In this document: positions 34,321 to 45,270 of the stretch, in pieces
Position numbering within the stretch: the stretch's first letter is position 1
Layout of the letters: each line of letters opens with the position of its first letter
Assembly (NCBI RefSeq): GCF_918797505.1
Contig: NC_092794.1
Coordinates: 34,338,122 to 34,402,121 of the forward strand
Length of the DNA: 64,000 nucleotides
Direction of reading: 5' to 3'
DNA from: Bemisia tabaci
Lineage: Eukaryota; Arthropoda; Insecta; Hemiptera; Aleyrodidae
The notes under the pieces: model-generated
What the model saw: only the letters and a program-made list of their open reading frames with translations
Database searches by the model: none
Told to the model about the DNA's origin: nothing
Position numbers and translations under genes: made by a program

Positions 34321-35154
34321 GGCTCCGTTGAAGGAAAGTTTTATGAAAAGTGAATGTACATCTCCGATATCTTCGGCATCTTTAAGTAGGGTGAAAATAC
34401 TATGTTTTTAGCCAAAAATCGAAATGTGTTGTTCGAGCTCCTCGAAAAATATATCGACTTTTCGGTTTTTTTCTCAAAAATATCACGAAATCGAAGAGAT
34501 TTAAATTTTTTACAGGGACAAATCTTATCGCAAACTAAAATCCAACTATACCATGAAACAGCTCTTTCTTTCAGCTTTCTAACGGTCTATAGATTTTGTA
34601 ATTTGGAGCAACTGGCCGCCTATTAACGGAATTTTGTGAAGTGCGATGCTGAAAGTGTATTTAAAATATAGGAAGATTGGAATTGAAAGATCTTACCTTT
34701 TCAGGAGAACTAGACACAGTGAATGGTGAGTTGCTTCGAACTGCTTTTTTCTTGCATGAAATTTTTGCCGTCAATTCTGTAATACTTAGAAAAAATAAAC
34801 TAGACTGCTGAGTGGAAAATAATTCTATGTAGGATATATTGGTAAAGCTACCTCTAAACTTTGAAAGGGAGCTCTGTCCAAGTATTAAAGGAACAGAAAA
34901 TGTCATTGAGAATTTTATGATGTCTTTGAAAGAATGTAAATGTATCAAAAATCAGTAATTTAGTCTGCGGGGGACTGAAACTCTTAATTTTTTGGTGTGG
35001 CTAAATGCAACAAATTTTGTTGCGTGGCGCCACGCAACAAAAATCGTTACATTTAGCCACACTCATTTTGATTGTTTCATTTAGCCACAGCACCTATAAG
35101 TTGTGGCTAAACGCAACAATTTTTGTTGCGTGGCGCCACGGGCCGTGGCTAAAT
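34321..35154. other. Unrecognised DNA replacing copia A pol; contains a perfect palindrome
   Basis: This stretch lies where protease, integrase and RT should be and encodes nothing I recognise. At 34994-35150 a motif GTGGCTAAATGCAACAAATT recurs in both orientations, around a perfect 28-bp palindrome centred on TGGCGCCA (35015-35042). It looks like one or more foreign repeats inserted with deletion of pol. Confidence 0.55.
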
Positions 35155-35395
35155 GAGATGTAATCTTTTGGCGGCATTTGTTTGCCCAATGACCTTTCTT
35201 GCTACACAAATTACATCTAGAAGTCTTGGATTTAGAACGACCTCCAAAGAAAGCTTGTCTATTTTCATTGGTTTTAATATCCTGATCCAACAGCTTACCC
35301 TTAATAAGATCTGAGGTTATGACTGTATTGGAATTCTCGATGGCTAACACCATTGCATCATTTTCAGGAGTTACACCACCAAGCATTAAAACTCC
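35155..35395 (-). pseudogene. Copia A Gag, C-terminal part
   Basis: The minus strand reads LMLGGVTPENDAMVLAIENS, TVITSDLIKGKLLDQD and a zinc knuckle CNLCSKKGHWANKC (CX2CX4HX4C), as in copia Gag. The frame begins exactly at the target duplication of the nested gypsy-like element and joins DEFIGV on its other side. After CRQK the sequence departs into unrelated DNA. Confidence 0.88.
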
Positions 35396-37104
35396 TGATG
35401 TGGGTCGGTGGTCGAAATAAATAAGACGCGGATGATCAACTAAAAGACATTTATTATAGCGAGATCACGACGTACACACTCGAAGCAAGGAGGACGGCTC
35501 TGGCAAGTGGCCCGTGTCTCGTCGTTCGTGTGGCTGTTTCCAGGTCGGGCACACACCCTATTGATGGTGGCTATGATGCCACATGGCCTTACTGCACCTC
35601 CCGATTTTTTTTTTTTTAATTTCCGATAATTATGTGGAATGCAACTAATTTCTGAGATATAAACATACTCTGAAGCTTCGACTTCATCAAGGTGCACTGA
35701 AGGTGCTGAATTTTCAGGACAAATCACTTCGTTAATACGGCACATTTTCTGAAAATGATTTCGACCCAAACATTTCTTACACTGCTGCCGATAAGCAGGA
35801 CACTGTCGCACAGGATGTTGTTGACCACAGGAACGACAGTCAATGATTCTCGATGGCTGCTGTTGATTGGGCGAGTTGTACCTGTTTTGATGGTTGTAGC
35901 CTTGTCCAAGGTTGTTGTTTCGTCCTTGTCCAGCGAAGTTGTTTCCTTGATTTGAGAGGTTGCTTTGAAATCTTCCACTATTGACTAGATCAACACTTGA
36001 TGCTTTGGGTTGATTGACTTCATCCGACCTCTTCTTTCCTACTTCAACGGAGAGGCACAAGGAAACTACTTTCTCTAACGGCAGTTCCTCGCCGAGGAGA
36101 AGTTCTCTCAGTTGAACATTATGGATGCCTATGATGATTCGGTCTCTGATAAGTGAATCTCTCAGCTTTTCGAATCCACAATCTTCGGCTAATTTTCTAA
36201 TTGCCATATAAAATTGATCAAATGATTCCCCTTCTTGTTGATCATGATATTGAACAAGTATCTACAGTAAGCTATGTTTAGTTTAGGCTTGGCAAATTCA
36301 GTTAGAACTTTTAGAAGACCATCTACTGTTTTCTTTTGAGCTTCAGTAATGATGAGGGTGTTAAGAATTTCTTCTGCATCAGTGCCTTATATATTGAGAA
36401 AGATAGCGACTTGGACTTTCTCATCTTTCTTGTCTAACTCGTAGCCTATACTTTAATTGAACCACTGTTTTTTGAAGCGTTTCAGGTTTTCATGGACGTT
36501 TCCAATGAGAGAAAGGGGATCGGGAGTTCGCAATTCCATCGTTTTAATTGCAAGTTTGAAAAATTCTGGAATGCAATAATTGCTTAGCTTATAATAATGG
36601 TAGGTGCTTCAACCGCTACTGTTATCAGTTATTACCTTGTAGCGTATGGAGACCAAGACATTATAAAAATTAAAAACAATTCGAATCAAGTCGATTGGAT
36701 AAAATTCACTGAAATCACTCTAGCTGTGGATTCTGCTTAAGCGTCATGTCGGGGGATGACTTAAAACAATCTATTTACCCATTTTCTTCTGGTGATCTGC
36801 GGCAGTGAGAATGGTGGCATAACAGGTGCATGGCCAGTCCCCAGTTACTTAGCTGATCGGGTGAATCCGATGATTTCCGTCACGTTATCCTCGTCGCCAT
36901 GATGTGGGTCGGTGGTCGAAATATATAAGACGCGGATGATCAAAGACATAAAAGACATTTATTATAGCGAGATCACGACATACACACTCGAAGCAAGGAG
37001 GACGGCTCTGGCAAGTGGCTCGTGTCTCGTCGTCCGTGTGGCTGTTGCCAGGTCGGGCACACACCCTATTAATGGTGGCTATGATGCCACATGGCCTTAC
37101 TACA
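35396..37104 (-). mobile_element. Gag-only gypsy-like LTR element nested in copia A gag
   Basis: Two direct LTRs of about 201-205 bp (35396-35596, 36900-37104) run TGATGTGGGTCGG to TTACTACA/TTACTGCA on the plus strand. ACTCC flanks both outer ends (35391-35395, 37105-37109). On the coding (minus) strand the 5' LTR is followed by TGGCGACGAGGATAACG, a primer-site candidate. The 3' LTR is preceded by an A-run and GGGAGG, a polypurine tract. The 1.3-kb interior carries only Gag; there is no protease, RT or integrase, so it would need another element's enzymes. Confidence 0.93.
35600..36539 (-). pseudogene. Gypsy-type Gag with two zinc knuckles
   Basis: It begins MELRTPDPLSLIGNVHENLK followed by RFKKQWFN, then a stop; later KKDEKVQVAIFLNI, a stop, and GTDAEEILNTLIITEAQ. 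Past a frameshift it reads EGESFDQFYMAIRKLAEDCG, RDRIIIGIHNVQLRELLLGE, a Gln/Asn-rich linker, and two knuckles CRSCGQQHPVRQC and CKKCLGRNHFQKMC. The order matches Gag of insect Ty3/gypsy elements, whose pol normally follows about here. Instead the frame runs into a lysine run and the 3' LTR. Two stops and at least one frameshift make it non-coding today. Confidence 0.85.
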
Positions 37105-37628
37105 ACTCCTATGAATTCATCCTCTAAAGGTTGACTAATCTCAGCTATTTGCTGTTTTAGATTTAGAATTTCGCTCACATACTTTCACATATTGGTGAAT
37201 GTCTCCAAAAGAGTACTGAAGAGGTTGCGTAAGAGTTGCAATCTTCTAGATAGGCCACTACTTTCGTAAGCCTTTTGGTGATTCTTCTAGATTTCAGAAG
37301 GGGTAGAAGCAGTTCTAACATGCACAATACACAGGGGTCGAGCATCAAACAAATTTTAGCTGTCGCTTATACTAAGGTTAAATAGCGCAAAGCGCTGTTT
37401 TACCTTAGTCGCTGACACTTCCGATACCATGAGGTTGGCTGGCTTGCTGGGGTCCGTAATATCCCACAGGTCATCGTAATCGAGGTAGCCTTTCATCTGA
37501 AATTTCCACAATGAGAAATTCTCCTGGCCCTTTAGTTTCTCAAAGGTCGGTAGAGATGCTGAGCCAGCGATGATGGTTTGGAGATTAGCAGCATGTTCAG
37601 CACCAGCACCAGTGGAGTCCTGCGACAT
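37105..37628 (-). pseudogene. Copia A Gag, N-terminal part
   Basis: It starts MSQDSTGAGAEHAANLQ and continues FEKLKGQENFSLWKFQMKGY, a typical copia Gag N-terminus. After SISDS there is a stop, but similarity continues (ARPLCIVHVRTASTPSEI, then KNHQKAYESSG, then KYVSEILNLKQQIAEISQPL and EDEFIGV) through at least two more nonsense changes. The last residues read directly into the fragment at 35395 once the nested element is ignored. Confidence 0.9.
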
Positions 37629-37903
37629 GGTTGATTCCTGAAGTCAGTCCCACAATAGTTTCCGCGATGTAGAGAGAATAACTCGCGATGTTTCGGGTAC
37701 AGCTCATAGGATTTACCGATTCACGATATAACGAACGAAATTTTCGAGTTACACGTTAGTTACATAATCTCGGATGCTTCGTGAAGTGCCGGATACCGAT
37801 TTGCCGATTTGCGGAAAAAACTCATAGAGCCGCGGGCACGCGAAAAAGGAAAAAACGCACATCACTACTAATTAAGTAGTTAAGCGGTGGTGGGCCAATA
37901 ACC

Positions 37904-38734
37904 TTTTGAAGCTAGCATTTGGGTAAAGGAGAACGAGAACGCAGCAGAGGATTAGACCATTAGATACACAAGCCAAAGACATAAAGACGGAGCGCTAAAA
38001 GCAAAAAATGGAGCTTCTTTTCAATCACCTCTACTATTGGCTATAGGATTGGCGGCGAAATCGGGACAAGTTTAAAATTCAAATGTAGGGCGGGAACTAA
38101 ATGAAATTGCGGAAACAAAGTATATTAGGTTGATTTTTGCCCAAATTCACTTACACACTCATATTTGTATAACTTCAGGTTAGTTTTGGTCCGTCGTCGA
38201 CCGATTAATCTCATTTGGGAGTAACTGTCATCTACGATTGTAACGGCCTGTTTGAACCGGTAGAACCACCATGAGCAGAAGAAAAACTAACTTTATCTGA
38301 GATTACTGCCTGTTACCGAGCAAAAGTAAATGTATTATAGTAGGACGCAGTCCCAACTTTCTTAATATATTCGTTTTAGGCATTTAAAATACGTTTCGAA
38401 GAAGAAATGTGGAAAAATCAAGAGGACAAGTTCAAATCAAATTTCCGTTTGCCGCCATGGATTCCCGCGCTCATTTACACACTCACACAAGCACCCAGCG
38501 TCAAACCAGGCTTTATTTTTCCTCCGTGCTTTTAGATACGAGCACTCCGTCTTTATGTCTTTGACACAAGCTGTATTAAGAGAAGCACATAAGCATGAGC
38601 GATCAGAGGATCTTACAAAAGATAATAGAGGTTAGCACCAACCGTGAACGTGACTTGGTATTACCAACATAAATCTGGATAGGTACTACCAACATAGCAT
38701 TAATACAACTAGGACAGATTGTCTATGTCCAACA
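37904..38734 (-). repeat. 5' LTR of copia A, interrupted by a MITE
   Basis: The LTR sequence 37904-37972 continues at 38571-38734 after the insertion 37973-38563 and a repeated ACACAAG. Without the insert it is about 233 bp. Its inner end reads CTTTTGAAGC, where the other LTR has CTGTTGAAGC. Confidence 0.85.
37973..38563. mobile_element. 591-bp MITE inside the copia A LTR
   Basis: CCAAAGACATAAAGACGGAG and its complement CTCCGTCTTTATGTCTTTG are the ends, with GCTAAAAGC/GCTTTTAG matching further in. It is flanked by ACACAAG (37966-37972 and 38564-38570), a 7-bp duplication that would be 8 bp with one mismatch. The other LTR has a single uninterrupted ACACAAG (about 33216), which proves the insertion. 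hAT-type 8-bp duplication is possible. No coding frame recognised. Confidence 0.87.
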
Positions 38735-38739
38735 AAAAC

Positions 38740-39670
38740 TGTGGTTGTATTTCTTTCTCTCTTACTTATGATTTCGGTTAAGTACTCAACTTTTTTCGAA
38801 TGCTATTCAGCATTGGAGGACGGCTCCATGCTCTTAACTTCTAATTTTGCCACTTACTTAAGGTATTATAGTCTTTACAGAATTTAGAATTTTTTGACTT
38901 AAATTCCCCCCCCCCAAAAAAAAACAGGTTTCTGCATATAAAACATGATTGAGAATTGTCTAATTCATCACCAAGCGAAATTTGAGCGAAATTTTATAGA
39001 ATTTAAGGGCATTTGCTCCGGAGGAGCAATTACAACCGCGACGGAAAGAGGGAACAAGATAGCGCATCGTAGGCAGAAGCAGCGCGCTGCGGTGACGGGC
39101 CAAGAAAAGCTAGCTGCGATCGCGCAGAGAAGAGGCCTCGATAGACGATCAAATTCCCGAACCAATTCCGATCAAAGTAGCATCAAAGTGTCGGGAGTCA
39201 TCAGCCCTAAACTCATTAATTTGCTTCATTTTAAAATGAAAACTTGGCAGAAATGTTTCCTGTGGCAGGAAATGATGAATGGTGACACTCCGTTCTGATC
39301 TTACTTTGAACAAAAAAGTGCGGCCCGTCAAAATTTGATGGTAGATGGTGACCACGAGTCATCAGCATGTCTACTTTGATCGGAATTAGTTCGGAATTTG
39401 AACGTCTATCGAGGCCTAAGGACTCGGAACCGCCTCCCCCCGAGGCTCTCCCCGCCTGCCTTGATTCCGCCGCCGAGCAGTGATCTCCGCTCAGCTGATT
39501 GCAAGTGATTCTCCAGAGCATGAGTTGGCCCGTGTTGAGGCCGCGCAGCGCGCTGCGCTACTCCATTCGCTCTGCCGCTTTCCTACTTTTGTGGCTCTAT
39601 ACGTTTATCCGTCTCTCTCTCTCTTTCTGTTATTAATGCATTTACTTACTCAACACCTTTTATAAATTAT
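38740..39670. other. No gene; contains a 300-bp inverted-repeat element (about 39125-39425)
   Basis: GGCCTCGATAGACG, CAAATTCCCGAACCAATTCC, GATCAAAGTAG at 39132-39180 are matched in inverse by CTACTTTGATCGGAATT, AGTTCGGAATTTG, CGTCTATCGAGGCC at about 39370-39417. This looks like a MITE with arms of about 50-65 bp. The surrounding GC-rich DNA encodes nothing I recognise. Confidence 0.6.
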
Positions 39671-40616
39671 ACATAGGCTGTCTAAAAAGTACCGAGACTG
39701 GTTCCATAACTCAAAAACCAAGATAGCTGGAGGTTTGATCTTGGTCTCATTTGAAAGATCAACTCAATAGCTATCGATTGAGATCAAAATCAAAACTTTC
39801 GGTCAAATATTTCAAAAGTTACAACACTGTTTGTAAAAAAAGTATCTGGACCCCCTACCGTTTTCTATGACCATTTTCTCTTGCCGGGAACACTCTAAAT
39901 TCATGATCAGTGCACGGTTCTTTTGCAACTAATCATGGCAAAACCTAATTGATTTGGAAACACTTTCAAGTCATCGTCGTCCGACTACGGGTATAAGGGT
40001 TCAAAGTACTCGGGGACTGAATGAACCGTTAGTCAGCCACCCCCAAAAAACCCGGGTAATTTTCGGCAGTTGTTGACAGTTCACATTGCGTGCGTGGTCT
40101 ACGCTGCAAATAGTGAGTGATTTTGTTTCTGTGTTTGAAATTTTCGATACCACTGCTTTATCTCTTTCCATGAAGATATCAAAAATTTCGAACACAGAAA
40201 CAAAATCACTCAGGGTCGGACTGGCGCACCTCTGAGGGCGCAGACCCTTAGCCTGCGAAGGGGGCGCAATGTGATATTTCGCTCAGGAGTATGCGGGAAC
40301 TTATCCCATTCGGAAAAATGTAAAATCGATCAATCAAAGAAAAGCTATTGGAGGCATCCAAACACCATCATCTCTGGAAGAAGCAAGCCAGAGCTCAAGA
40401 GATCCAATAAAATCATGCTTTTGAAAACTGACAGTTTGAACATGAGGGACACAAGAAAACAAGAAATATTTCAGACCCCGTATATTGTATAAAAAAGTAA
40501 AACGATATATTTTAAATTTAAATTTTTAAATGTTTTAACAAAGTAGGAGCAATAAATATACTTGCTACATAGCTAAAGAAAAGAAAAATGAGACAAGGGG
40601 ACAGAATACAGATCTA

Positions 40617-43229
40617 TTACATGCTCAGGAGTTTGCGGAGTTCTGTGCCTTTCTCGCACAATTTTTGAATGATCTGTTCATCAGAGATACGCAGCAGGAT
40701 GTCTCGTTTGTCAACCATCGGCATAAATGCCTCAAGATTGTCTTGCACCATCACTGACCGCAAGCGCGTTTTTATTATTTTCGTTGAATCGCAACAGGGT
40801 AAATTGCACAATGGCTTAGCAATTCTGTCACGGTTAGAGCGCCTAATGCCAGCATCAACTGCTGTTGCACCTTGGTTTTCTACAGGAGGCAGTGGCTCAA
40901 TGTCATTTTCTGTGCGATCTACAATTTCTGGTAGGTGATCTGCAACTGCATTCACGGTTTCTTCACTATCGCTGAAAGAGAGACGAAAATCAAATTTATC
41001 ATTTTTCACCTGTAGTGTATCGTCAAGTGGTTTTTCCAGAACGGTCTCAGATTTAAATGGAAAAATGTGTTCTTGAAAAATGACATCACGACTCAGGATT
41101 GTTTTCTTTCTCTGCAGACTCCACAGACGGTATCCTTTAACGCCTTCCTGATAGCTTATGAACACACATCTCTCCGCCCTAGGGTTCAACTTGCCAGGAG
41201 ATTCCACTGCTGGCCATGCTTGGCATCCGAAAACTCTTAGCGCATTGAGTTCCGACTCTTCAACTTTCTTACTTCTCCACAGTTCAAGTGGTACCTGGTT
41301 TTCAATGGCAACTGAAGGACTTAGGTTCCGCAAATAACTGGCTACTGCCAGTACTTACTACTTACTACTTAAGCACTTAAGTGTTTAATACTTTAAGAGC
41401 CTCAGCCCAAAAATAGTTTGGAAGTCCAGATTGAATGAGTAAAGACCTCACAACCGTCATCAGTGTTTTGTTCATCCGCTCTGCTTTTCCATTTTGTTGT
41501 GGGTTCCTAGGTACTGACAAACGATGAAGAATTCCTTCAGCATTCAGATGCTGGATGAAAGCGTTGCTCAGGTATTCTCCTCCATTGTCACTCTGTAGCT
41601 TTTTTATTTTCTTGCCATGAAGATTCTCTCTCCACCTTTCTTTGGAATTAAATGAATTCTATCATAGCATCGCTTTTCTTCTTGATGGGTATAGCAGTTA
41701 CAAAATTGGTATGATTATCGATAAATGTGATGATGTATTTCGCTCCTCCCAGGGATGTTGGCTTAATCTCACCCGTGACGTCAGAATGAATGCGACCTAA
41801 AGGTTCTTCAACTCTCTTACTAGAGTCCGGAAACGGGCGTTTCTGCATCTTTGATTGAATACACACTTTGCAGTCAAGATTTGAAGGTAGCTTGCCTCCA
41901 GTTGTGGTTGAAACTGGGAGTTTCTTCAAGGCATCAAGGTGAAGATGTCCTAACCTCTCATGCCATGTAGTTAAAGACACCCTAGTCAGCTTGTTCTTCA
42001 TGTCTTCAATCGTTCCACTGAAATTATTCGTAGTAGCGTAAACCAGCGTTCCAATTTTAAAACCTGTGAAGAGTATCTTATTATGAAGGGATACCACAAC
42101 TTTTCCATCAGCTCTGATAATTTTGCAACCTTTCCTCTCTAAACATCCTTCCGAGATGATGTTGTCTTCTAATGTTGGCACATGTTGCACGTCAGTCAAC
42201 AAGATTGCTCTTCCACCACATTCTTCAGAAAGTTTAACACGAACAGTACCGATACCTTTGGCATTGACAGGTTTCCCGTCACCTAGTTTGACATTTCCTT
42301 GTTTAAGACTCAAAGTTTCGAACAGGTTTTTATCATTTACCATATGGTGAGTGGCACCTGAGGACCGTAGAGATTTTCTCTGACGAGCACACAAAACTGA
42401 AACTGCATCACTATCTTCATCGTCATTTACAGTGAGCACAGTAGCTTTCTTTGCTGGTTCCTTATCTCTGCCCTCTGAGTCTTTCATCATTTGCTTGAAT
42501 TTTTCACATTGCCATGATTTATGTCCATCATCTTCACCGCATGTAAAACATATAATCTTCTTAGGTGTTCCCTTCTTCTTACACTTCTTGAACACGTCCT
42601 TTCCAACTTTCTCAGTCCTTAGTGAAAAAGCTTTCCCCGAAATATCACCTTCGTCTCACTTAAGCCGTTTCTCTTCCAACAAGAGTTTTATCTTGACCAA
42701 GTTGAGCGTTAACTTTGACTCCTCTCGCTCTAATCCTCGGACAAAACCCTCATACTTCTCCATTGGCAAGCCCATTAAGACAATTAAGGCCAGGGTTTGG
42801 TCAGGGAATTCAATTCCCACCTTAGACATTTTCCGGTAACAATTCTGGATTTTACCGACATAATCATGGACACTAGTTTCTTCATCTTTCGAAACGTTGA
42901 ACAGCTCTTTAGTCAAAATAATTTGATGCAACAAGCCATACTTAATTGGAATGTGCTTCGTGGAGGATGTCCCATGCCTCTCTGGCCCTCAAGCAATCTC
43001 CCATGTCATTCAAATGATATTCACTTACCACAAGTAACAAAAATGCCAAAGCCTTTGAATTCTTGATTTCCTGGGCCTCGGTCAAAACTGATCCGGCTGG
43101 GTATCCTGGTTCTACCGCTTCCCAAGCTGCTTTTGAGATGAGTGCCGCTTTCACTCGCACCGACCACGCGAAATAATTATCTTCATCTAATTTCGGGATG
43201 CTGAATTTAAGGTCACTATCTACTGCCAT
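40617..43229 (-). pseudogene. Copia B Gag-Pol, lacking reverse transcriptase
   Basis: In order on the minus strand: Gag (43229-42656; SIPKLDEDNYFAWSVRVKAA, then a frameshift), zinc knuckle CFTCGEDDGHKSWQC, a protease motif SSGATHHM whose catalytic D is replaced by S, the integrase zinc-binding part WHERLGHLH...CKVC, and the integrase core (HSDVTGE; QSDNGGEY; GKAERMNKT with normal 35-residue spacing). Frameshifts near 42940 and 41645, a stop near 42655 and a roughly 40-bp insertion near 41350-41390 break the frame. The last part (41333-40617) runs through VFGCQAWPAVE and LSRDVIFQEHIFPF, then an unfamiliar 60-residue tail. RT and RNase H are absent. LTRs were not located. Confidence 0.9.
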
Positions 43230-44156
43230 CTTGCTACAACTTTTAGGCTGAACTGAGACACAATCACCGAGCCACCAATTAACCGATTCTCACAACGCAC
43301 GAAAGTTCAAGTTCAAGTCCATTGAGTACGCACTTAGCTCAGTCGAAGCACAGGTTTCACCAAGGAGATCTCATCACTGATTCACACTTATTCGTTTATC
43401 AGAGCGCTTAAGTCTCATAATCTGTGAGATGTGAAAATGAGAAACAGCACAAACAGCTTGGTCTGAAGAATAAAAAACTATTTTATTCTTCCATCATCAT
43501 AGCTAACACAAAAAGAAAAAAGGTCTGCACGTATCAAATACGATCTATCAATATCTTAAAAAAAAAACACAGAAAACTAGTCATCATGTAACCTCAAAAA
43601 AGATGGTCACACAGGTGTACCAACTGTGTGAGAAACATACTGTGCTAACATGGTAGAAATGCATGAATACACTAGATTAACAAGAAACTTATTTAATACA
43701 TGTTATATTCATAAATGACAATTCGACGGTGTAAGTCGCCTATCACATAACTCGATTTCTGGCGGTTTTGAGTTAGCTGCAGAAATGAAGTGCAGTAGCC
43801 TAGATACCCTCTACCTGCTATCAAAATATTTTAGTCGAAAAAAATCTGGAAGTCATCTAATAATATAGAACTCAAAGCACATATCTCGGCGTTAGTTCCA
43901 ATAACACGTAGGTTGGTAACTCGTGCTGCCGCGCAACATTTCATACAACGCGCGCTCTCCTGGGAAGAGTCGTGAACAGTTTAGGAGGGTGATTTTTCCT
44001 GAATTTCTTTTATGGAAAATAATAATGAATCATGCAAAAAAATCCAGTCAAGCTTTAATGAAATGCATGCATTCACTTCCCTTACAACGAATGAAATATT
44101 AGTGAAGATTCTGAACCACCATAATCCAGAAGTTCCCTTCTCTCACTCAGTGCTTC
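43230..44156. other. No gene; copia B leader region and a lone MITE end
   Basis: The region right of the copia B start codon should hold its leader and 5' LTR, but I could not find a matching LTR on the other side. At 43724-43756 GACGGTGTAAGTCGCCTATC-ACATAACTCG is one end of the MITE family seen complete at 13205-13469. Nothing else is recognised. Confidence 0.45.
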
Positions 44157-45262
44157 ATTATTATACAGGGTATGATCTAGACCACCCGTTCAATATCTTT
44201 TTCTCGAAAACGGCGGAGAATTGAGCCTCGGGACAAAAATTTTCATTGGGTAAATCGACCCTAAAGAATCGAATGAAAATATTTTCAGCCCCCCCAAAAT
44301 ACTCCCGGGGGGGGGGGGGGGTTGGGGGTTGGAGGGTCTCCGTTTCTTGCGATTCTCTAATAGGAAGGGTATGTTTTGACTAGAGTCCCTTTATAACCCA
44401 GAGTTAAGACAACTCGATTATCAGCTGACTGGCAGCCGGCCTTGGCTGGCCATGGAGGCCGAAACGAGTGCACTCAAACGAACGATATTGAGGGATAAGG
44501 ATAAGGAATCCTCCGATGTCTGTCATCCAAAAACAACAACATCAACAAAAACTGATCAAAACCTTAAAATTAGATTGATTAGTGGATAATTTCTTAATAT
44601 ATTTTCATTTTGGTGCGATTAAAATAACAATTCACTCTTGATAAACCACAATTTAGTTATATTTTCATTACTTTTGTTCACATTCGAGGTACCGCCATCT
44701 TGGTGCACTCGTTTCGGCCTCCATGAGCGAGAACCAATCAGAATTGGATTTTTTTTTAGGCCACTTTCAGCCTAACCAAAAGTGAGTTGTCTTAACTCTG
44801 GGTTATAAAGGGACTCTAGTTTTGACTTCGGATTCGGAATCTATACGGCAAAAAATAAGAACATTTTGTTTTTTGCACTTTTTTCCTAAACCCCCATTTT
44901 TTTGATGGGGCATTTTCGAGGCAATTTTCAATTCGATGCTGTAAGCGGCCAAATTATTCAAATTTCAAAATTTAAAAGTCTTTTAAGAGGGTATGTCAAT
45001 TCCTTTTTATTGATATGCCATATGACCCCTGTTGCTCCAAAATTTTGGGGGCCACGACCCCCCAAATATTTTAGGCCTTTGGAGGGACGCAAGTCGAAAA
45101 TTTCAAATGGCAAGGGTGTGTTTTGACTTCAGATATGGATTCTACGCAAAAAGTAACGTTAAAATGATATGGCGTATGGCCTGTTTGCTTCAATTTTTTT
45201 GCCCCTTATTTTCTCCAAAAATACAGGCTTCTTATGGGGAAATGGGGTTCTTCAGTAATTAA
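44157..45262 (+). repeat. Interspersed repeat family, copy 2, with nested MITE
   Basis: This is the same family and orientation as 13513-14172, but interrupted at 44381-44818. A 14-16 G run occurs near 44306. The interior contains two related subunits (GTATRTTTTGACTTC and GATTCTACGCAAAAA-type motifs). No conserved protein. Confidence 0.75.
44381..44818. mobile_element. 438-bp hAT-like MITE with 8-bp target duplication
   Basis: TAGAGTCCCTTTATAACCCA and its complement form long terminal inverted repeats, extended by GAGTTAAGACAACTC. GTTTTGAC flanks both sides (44373-44380, 44819-44826). The related copy at 13513-14172 has a single ATTTTGAC at about 13730 and no insertion. An 8-bp duplication and TAGAG-type ends fit the hAT superfamily. 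A second inner inverted pair (GGCCATGGAGGCCGAAACG, GAGTGCACTC) lies at 44447-44483 and 44702-44726. No coding capacity. Confidence 0.9.
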
Positions 45263-45270
45263 CTCCTATT

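Larger units (their letters stand above)
33158..38734 (-). mobile_element. Copia-type LTR retrotransposon A (defective, with nested insertions)
   Basis: LTRs at 33158-33385 and 37904-38734 match closely (GTATTAAGAGAAG, GCATTAATACAACTAGGACA); the second contains a 591-bp MITE. The LTRs begin TG and end CA, and the element is flanked by AAAAC (33153-33157, 38735-38739). Next to the 5' LTR the minus strand reads GGTTATTGGCCCACC, resembling the copia primer site for a half-tRNA of initiator methionine. Only gag and the end of RT with RNase H remain; protease, integrase and most RT are gone. A gypsy-like element splits gag. Confidence 0.92.
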
